A stretch of DNA of 9,379 nt from Ruminococcaceae bacterium UBA737 (GTDB lineage Bacteria; Bacillota; Clostridia; Oscillospirales; Acutalibacteraceae), in NCBI GenBank assembly GCA_002297415.1, contig DBKZ01000079.1, forward strand, positions 611 through 9,989, written 5' to 3'. The notes beneath the pieces were generated by a model, which had not been told where the DNA came from, ran no database searches, and saw only the letters and a list, made by a program, of their open reading frames with translations. The position numbers were made by a program, and so were the translations under genes. Shown here one piece after another: positions 6,713-9,379 of the stretch (its first letter is position 1; each line of letters begins with the position of its first letter).

Positions 6713-7375
6713 ATGAAAAATTTTTTATCGGTTATTAAAACCTCTCAGCTTTTTTCGGGGATTTCGGAAGCTGAGCTAAATGAAATGCTTTCCTGTCTTG
6801 AAGCAAGAGAAGTTAGCTTTCCTAAGGATACATTTTTGCTGAGGGTCGGCGAAAAGGCAGAATCAATAGGACTGGTGCTGTCTGGAAGCGTTCTTGTAAT
6901 ACAGGAGGATATCTGGGGCAACAGAAATATTCTGTCAAAGGCAGGGCAGGGGCAGACCTTTGCCGCCGCTTACGCCTGCGCCGCAGGCTCGGTGCTTAAT
7001 GTCAGCGTTGTTTCGGAAACACCAGTTACAGTAATGCTTTTTAATGTTAACAGAATTTTGAATGTTTGCCCGTCCGCCTGTTCGCATCATAGCCGAATTG
7101 TGAGAAATCTTTTAGGCGAGCTTGCCGAGAAAAATCTGCGTTTTTCAGAAAAGCTCACTCACATGGGTCAGCGCACCACCCGTGCAAAGCTGATGTCCTA
7201 TTTGTCGGCTCAGGCGCAGAGAAAAGGTAAATATGAATTCGATATTCCTTTTTCAAGACAGCAGCTTGCAGATTATTTGGCTGTAGAGCGCAGCGGACTG
7301 TCATTGGAGCTCGGTAAAATGAAAAAGGAAGAAATCCTTGATTTTCATAAAAATCATTTTATTTTAAAGGTTTAA
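6713..7375 (+). CDS. Crp/Fnr-family transcriptional regulator
   Basis: This is a DNA-binding regulator of normal family length (220 residues). A cyclic-nucleotide-like beta-roll sensor spans about 14-112, a dimerisation helix about 125-150, and a winged helix-turn-helix about 152-218. The HTH core reads FSRQQLADYLAVERSGLSLE (180-199). By my alignment the three FNR base-contact residues E209, S212 and R213 correspond here to S194, S197 and L198, so a site differing from the FNR half-site TTGAT is expected. Cysteines at 28, 89, 119 and 123 (CPSAC, followed by His125-His126) do not match the N-terminal FeS cluster of FNR, and the effector is unknown. The ATG at 6713 follows AGAGG with seven-base spacing. 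It is divergent from the Fe-S protein gene and probably controls it and itself through the shared operator. No clear terminator follows. Confidence 0.93.
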   Translation: MKNFLSVIKTSQLFSGISEAELNEMLSCLEAREVSFPKDTFLLRVGEKAESIGLVLSGSVLVIQEDIWGNRNILSKAGQGQTFAAAYACAAGSVLNVSVVSETPVTVMLFNVNRILNVCPSACSHHSRIVRNLLGELAEKNLRFSEKLTHMGQRTTRAKLMSYLSAQAQRKGKYEFDIPFSRQQLADYLAVERSGLSLELGKMKKEEILDFHKNHFILKV

Positions 7376-7460
7376 AATTATAGATGATTTGTACCAAACA
7401 GTTTTAGTTAAGATTTTAACATATAAAATGTACAAAGCCAAATAAATAGAATTGAGCCGG

Positions 7461-7518
7461 TCTGACAGTCCGCAGGACTGTCATTCACTTCCGCCTCACC
7501 CTTCAGGTTATTCGCCCG
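7461..7518 (-). repeat. 58-bp structured repeat, copy 1
   Basis: It matches copy 2 (7660-7717) at 54 of 58 positions in direct orientation, offset by 199 bases. It contains a perfect 9-bp hairpin, TGACAGTCC-GCA-GGACTGTCA (7463-7483). A weaker stem lies at the minus-strand 5' end: CGGG pairs with CCTG through one G-T pair across a 7-base loop. Orientation is given to match the tRNA remnant; a transcript is not proven. Confidence 0.85.
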
Positions 7519-7554
7519 CAGGCTCAAACCCTCGGTCGGGAATACTGCAAAAAT

Positions 7555-7581
7555 AAAGCCGCTCTGAAAAAGAACGGCTTT
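7555..7581 (-). terminator. Intrinsic terminator directly after the tRNA-like 3' end
   Basis: AAAGCCGCTC (7555-7564) pairs with GAACGGCTTT (7572-7581), ten pairs with one G-T, around a 7-base loop. On the minus strand the stem is followed by ATTTTTG. It begins within two bases of the tRNA CCA, as in an authentic tRNA gene. A shorter T-run on the plus strand could make it bidirectional. Confidence 0.8.
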
Positions 7582-7617
7582 TTGGTTGCGAGGGCTGGAC
7601 TTGAACTGCACGGTCTT

Positions 7618-7641
7618 GCATTTTCTCTGCGGAGGAAATGC
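7618..7641. repeat. 10-bp hairpin in the insertion within the tRNA remnant
   Basis: GCATTTTCTC (7618-7627) and GAGGAAATGC (7632-7641) form a ten-pair stem with one G-T pair and the loop TGCG. It lies between the 58-bp repeat and the tRNA-like 3' end, so a minus-strand transcript would carry it. Its role is unknown. Confidence 0.6.
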
Positions 7642-7659
7642 TGCGGTCGGCTCGGCGGC

Positions 7660-7717
7660 TCTGACAGTCCGCAGGACTGTCATTCACTACCGCCTCACCC
7701 TTCGGGTTATGAGCCCG
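7660..7717 (-). repeat. 58-bp structured repeat, copy 2
   Basis: This direct copy of 7461-7518 differs at four positions. Its perfect 9-bp hairpin is at 7662-7682. Its outer end coincides with the tRNA-Met-like anticodon arm, so the stem here is the fully paired CGGG/CCCG. In one frame both copies would encode a shared peptide containing VNDSPADCQ, which I take as a by-product of the DNA repeat and not a gene. Confidence 0.85.
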
Positions 7718-7819
7718 AGCATACAATCTTATTAAAACTTGAAAAAGGCTTAATTAAGGGATTTTTGCAAAACGCGGTTTGTTATTTTTCTTTATTTTGA
7801 CCTGTAATTTGATACTTCG

Positions 7820-7838
7820 TTGGCCAAAAATTGGCCAA
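7820..7838. repeat. Paired TTGGCCAA palindromes
   Basis: Two copies of the 8-bp palindrome TTGGCCAA are separated by AAA. They can pair with each other as an 8-bp stem or serve as two protein sites. They stand out as a GC island in AT-rich DNA. No function is assigned. Confidence 0.5.
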
Positions 7839-8016
7839 ACTTTTCTTCGTGAAATTTGCGTGAATTTAATACTTTTATTATTAAGTTATAAAACTGAAAA
7901 ATCATCTATAAAATCTTTTATAGTAAAGAAGTTAGAACTAAAAATGTTGGTTGCAGCGACGGATTTTTTTAAAAAAACAACTTTTAAATTTCGGTCAATT
8001 TATTTAGCTCTTTTTA

Positions 8017-9379
8017 TTAATTTTTCGAATCAAGTATCAGAGCCTGAAGTTCAGAAAATGCTTTGTTTATGTCACGATTATATTCTGCGTATATAACTGT
8101 TGCGTCATTGTCGGTGCTTAATATTATGTTCTGACCGCTTTTGGCATTGCTTACAGAACCGTCGGAATCAACTTCAAATAATGTGCTTTCATTTGAAATA
8201 TTGTTTTTTAATGTCAGTGTGACATCAGTTATATCACTGACATTTTTCCTGAACTCGGTGGCCGAAGTGCCGCATTCTAACTGGGGTTTGAAAGTAATGT
8301 TATTAAGCTTTGCTCCGTCTCTGATAACAATTGTCATATAATATTTTTTATCTTCGGTTATTTCAAAACAATTTGAGTTTCCAGATTCATATTTAAGCGT
8401 TTTGTTCTGTATATTTTCTTCGCTAGCATAGGCTAAAGCAATTTCGTAAGTATTAACTCCGCCTCCGCTCGGACAGCCTGAAATTGTATATTTGCCTTTC
8501 GGCAGAGAAACGCTTAAATTTGTTTGAAGCAATAAAAAATTTGTAGTAGCCGTAGCTTCGCCGTTTACTGTTACGGAGCCGTCTCCGTTATCGGTAAATG
8601 TTATTCCGTTAGCGGTTTTTGTAGTATCATAATAAGGATAGGGAATAAGGTTTTTGCTTTTAACGGTGACCTTCAATTCATGCTCGTTAGGTGAAGCGTC
8701 GGATATGGTTATCGGATTTCCGGTAGCATACCCTTTTAATGGATTGCTGCAGGCGGTGTTCATCTGAAGCTCGGTTAAATCGCCTTTGTCACCTTTTTCT
8801 CCCTTTTCTCCGGTATCACCCTTGTCTCCTTTAATACCCTGAATTCCCTGTTCTCCTTTATCTCCTTTTTCGCCTTTAAGCTGAGCTAATTGTTCGCTGG
8901 TAAAATCGGTGTAAACAAAAGCGTCTCCCTTTTCGCCTTTCTCTCCTCGGTCGCCCTTGTCACCCTTATCTCCTTTATCTCCGGTATCTCCCTTTTCGCC
9001 TTTAATTCCTTGAATACCCTGAGCACCCGTGTCTCCTTTGTCTCCTTTTTCACCCTTGAATTTTCCGTCCTCGGCGTCCTTGCGAAGATTTTCGGATATT
9101 TCTTTGTTTTCTTGCATAATCGAAATTATCTGCTCGTATTCGGTTTGAGAAGGGGAAGCAGGCTCGGTAGTGTTTTCGGTAAATCCGCTTTTTTGTACCC
9201 AAATATAGCTTTCGGTAGTGGTAATTCTTGAATTGCCATTTATCCCGTAGACCGAAAGCGAAAATCCGCTTTCATAAATTATCTCATAAGGGACGGTGCA
9301 TTCGTCGCTTTCGAGAAATACACCTATGGATTTTGCTTTGTCTGCGCTCTTAAAAACTGCCGTTTTGGCATATCCGTCC
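8017..9379 (-). CDS. Collagen-like phage-tail-type protein (N-terminus cut by window edge)
   Basis: The reading frame is open from the right edge to TAA at 8017-8019; 453 residues are visible, and codon phase begins at 9378. An internal Met at 9117 is not a convincing start because coding continues upstream without a stop. Visible residues 1-75 resemble the N-terminal domain of phage minor structural or baseplate proteins (beta-rich, with SVYGINGN). Then come two Gly-X-Y blocks, 109-152 and 169-201, rich in GEK/GDK/GDT triplets. They are split by the non-collagen segment AFVYTDFTSEQLAQLK, an interruption that I recall from phage tail fibres. The C-terminal region (about 205-453) contains KNLIPYPY and a DGSVTVNGEA strand pattern, a likely beta-sandwich receptor- or sugar-binding domain, and a short helical end. 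The role is probably trimeric host recognition or surface attachment. No other phage gene is in view, so a non-phage surface protein remains possible. Confidence 0.82.
   Translation of the reverse strand, partial: DGYAKTAVFKSADKAKSIGVFLESDECTVPYEIIYESGFSLSVYGINGNSRITTTESYIWVQKSGFTENTTEPASPSQTEYEQIISIMQENKEISENLRKDAEDGKFKGEKGDKGDTGAQGIQGIKGEKGDTGDKGDKGDKGDRGEKGEKGDAFVYTDFTSEQLAQLKGEKGDKGEQGIQGIKGDKGDTGEKGEKGDKGDLTELQMNTACSNPLKGYATGNPITISDASPNEHELKVTVKSKNLIPYPYYDTTKTANGITFTDNGDGSVTVNGEATATTNFLLLQTNLSVSLPKGKYTISGCPSGGGVNTYEIALAYASEENIQNKTLKYESGNSNCFEITEDKKYYMTIVIRDGAKLNNITFKPQLECGTSATEFRKNVSDITDVTLTLKNNISNESTLFEVDSDGSVSNAKSGQNIILSTDNDATVIYAEYNRDINKAFSELQALILDSKN
8776..9054 (-). repeat. Two Gly-X-Y coding blocks
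   Basis: The blocks at 8923-9054 (about 14.7 triplets) and 8776-8874 (11 triplets) encode near-identical runs, for example GIQGIKG followed by GDTG in each. Their DNA is correspondingly similar, which suggests duplication and a risk of length variation by recombination or slippage. Confidence 0.85.

Larger units (their letters stand above)
7583..7718 (-). pseudogene. Interrupted tRNA-Met-like remnant (CAU)
   Basis: Two tRNA pieces lie on the minus strand in the right order but too far apart. At 7702-7718 the 17 bases TCGGGCTCATAACCCGA equal an initiator-tRNA-Met anticodon arm with anticodon CAU. At 7583-7606 there is a complete tRNA 3' end: the T-loop TTCAAGT, the 3' T-stem CCAGC, a 7-base acceptor strand, the discriminator A and CCA. 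Between them are 95 bases where a tRNA would have about 15. The 5' side of the T-stem is lost (TGCAG where GCTGG is needed), and no D-arm or 5' acceptor strand is seen upstream. It cannot fold into a functional tRNA. It is either a tRNA gene broken by insertion of the repeat or a tRNA-derived small element. Confidence 0.65.
7376..8016. other. Gene-free region with tRNA debris and repeats
   Basis: I see no credible protein gene in these 641 bases. Positions 7376-7460 hold only a loose inverted repeat (TTTGTAC at 7388-7394, GTACAAA at 7430-7436) that is not a convincing terminator for the regulator gene. Positions 7461-7718 contain two repeat copies, a terminator and tRNA remnants, listed separately. 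Positions 7719-8016 are markedly AT-rich, with a CTATAAAA/TTTTATAG dyad (7906-7923) and a T7-A7 run (7964-7977), but no GC-rich hairpin that would end the downstream-reading collagen-like gene. The sharp change in composition suggests a junction between DNA of different origin. Confidence 0.6.

Noticed and set aside
7388..7436. TTTGTAC/GTACAAA inverted repeat as the terminator of the Crp/Fnr gene
   Set aside because: The arms are only 7 bp with a loop of 35 bases and no T-run follows, so it is not a convincing terminator.
7508..7726. Open frame of 72 residues on the minus strand across the repeat, and the related 91-residue frame at 7408-7683
   Set aside because: Both frames run through the structured repeat, the terminator and tRNA pieces, have no ribosome binding site, and share only the peptide imposed by the DNA repeat.
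7582..7800. Plus-strand 72-residue open frame beginning with MVARAGLE
   Set aside because: It is an antisense reading of a tRNA 3' end and of the repeat; such frames are common artefacts beside tRNA genes.
7779..8096. Plus-strand 105-residue hydrophobic and lysine-rich open frame
   Set aside because: It consists of AT-rich intergenic DNA and runs into the 3' end of the collagen-like gene on the other strand; no ribosome binding site or domain is visible.
8776..9054. CRISPR-like or tandem-repeat array suggested by repeated ctcctttatctcc-type units
   Set aside because: The periodicity is 9 bases or multiples of 3, and the frame encodes Gly-X-Y collagen triplets; there are no uniform repeats with unique spacers.

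Overview
The window most resembles a chromosomal segment of an anaerobic, gut-type clostridium (Firmicutes, probably Oscillospirales/Ruminococcaceae-like). I infer this from the strong AGGAGG-type ribosome binding sites, the moderate GC content with AT-rich intergenic DNA, a FeoA-FeoB fusion, a ferredoxin-like protein paired with a divergent Crp/Fnr regulator, and the DUF5058-type membrane protein. No taxonomic marker gene is present, so this is an inference.

Positions 1-2886 (minus strand) form a cation-transport unit. A promoter lying in the end of the upstream peptidase gene reads into a CaCA-family Na+/Ca2+-type exchanger and then, 11 bases later, into a FeoA-FeoB fusion ferrous iron transporter that runs off the left edge. 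A 10-bp inverted repeat brackets the -10 box and is a candidate operator.

Positions 2876-5827 (minus strand) form a second operon with its own promoter (TTGCAA-17-TATAAT). It holds a six-helix DUF5058-like membrane protein, a second six-helix membrane protein of unknown function, and a membrane-anchored M20 metallopeptidase whose ATG overlaps the preceding TGA. The tight packing suggests a two-subunit carrier plus a hydrolase for its substrate. This is the best candidate here for an undescribed system.

Positions 5860-7375 hold a divergent pair: a ferredoxin-like Fe-S protein (minus) and a Crp/Fnr-family regulator (plus). The 85-bp gap has one promoter in each direction and three TTCAAC/GTTGAA half-sites. 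One 14-bp dyad sits at about -41.5 from the predicted start of the Fe-S gene, and the other covers the predicted start of the regulator gene. This fits activation of the Fe-S gene together with autoregulation.

Positions 7376-8016 are non-coding. Two 58-bp copies of a structured repeat flank a broken tRNA-Met-like sequence: an intact anticodon arm and an intact 3' end with CCA and its own terminator, but no 5' half and an interposed stretch of about 95 bases. The rest is AT-rich. From 8017 to the right edge (minus strand) lies the 3' part of a gene for a collagen-like, phage-tail-type protein. The tRNA remnant and the phage-like gene together suggest the edge of a degenerate prophage or another tRNA-associated element.
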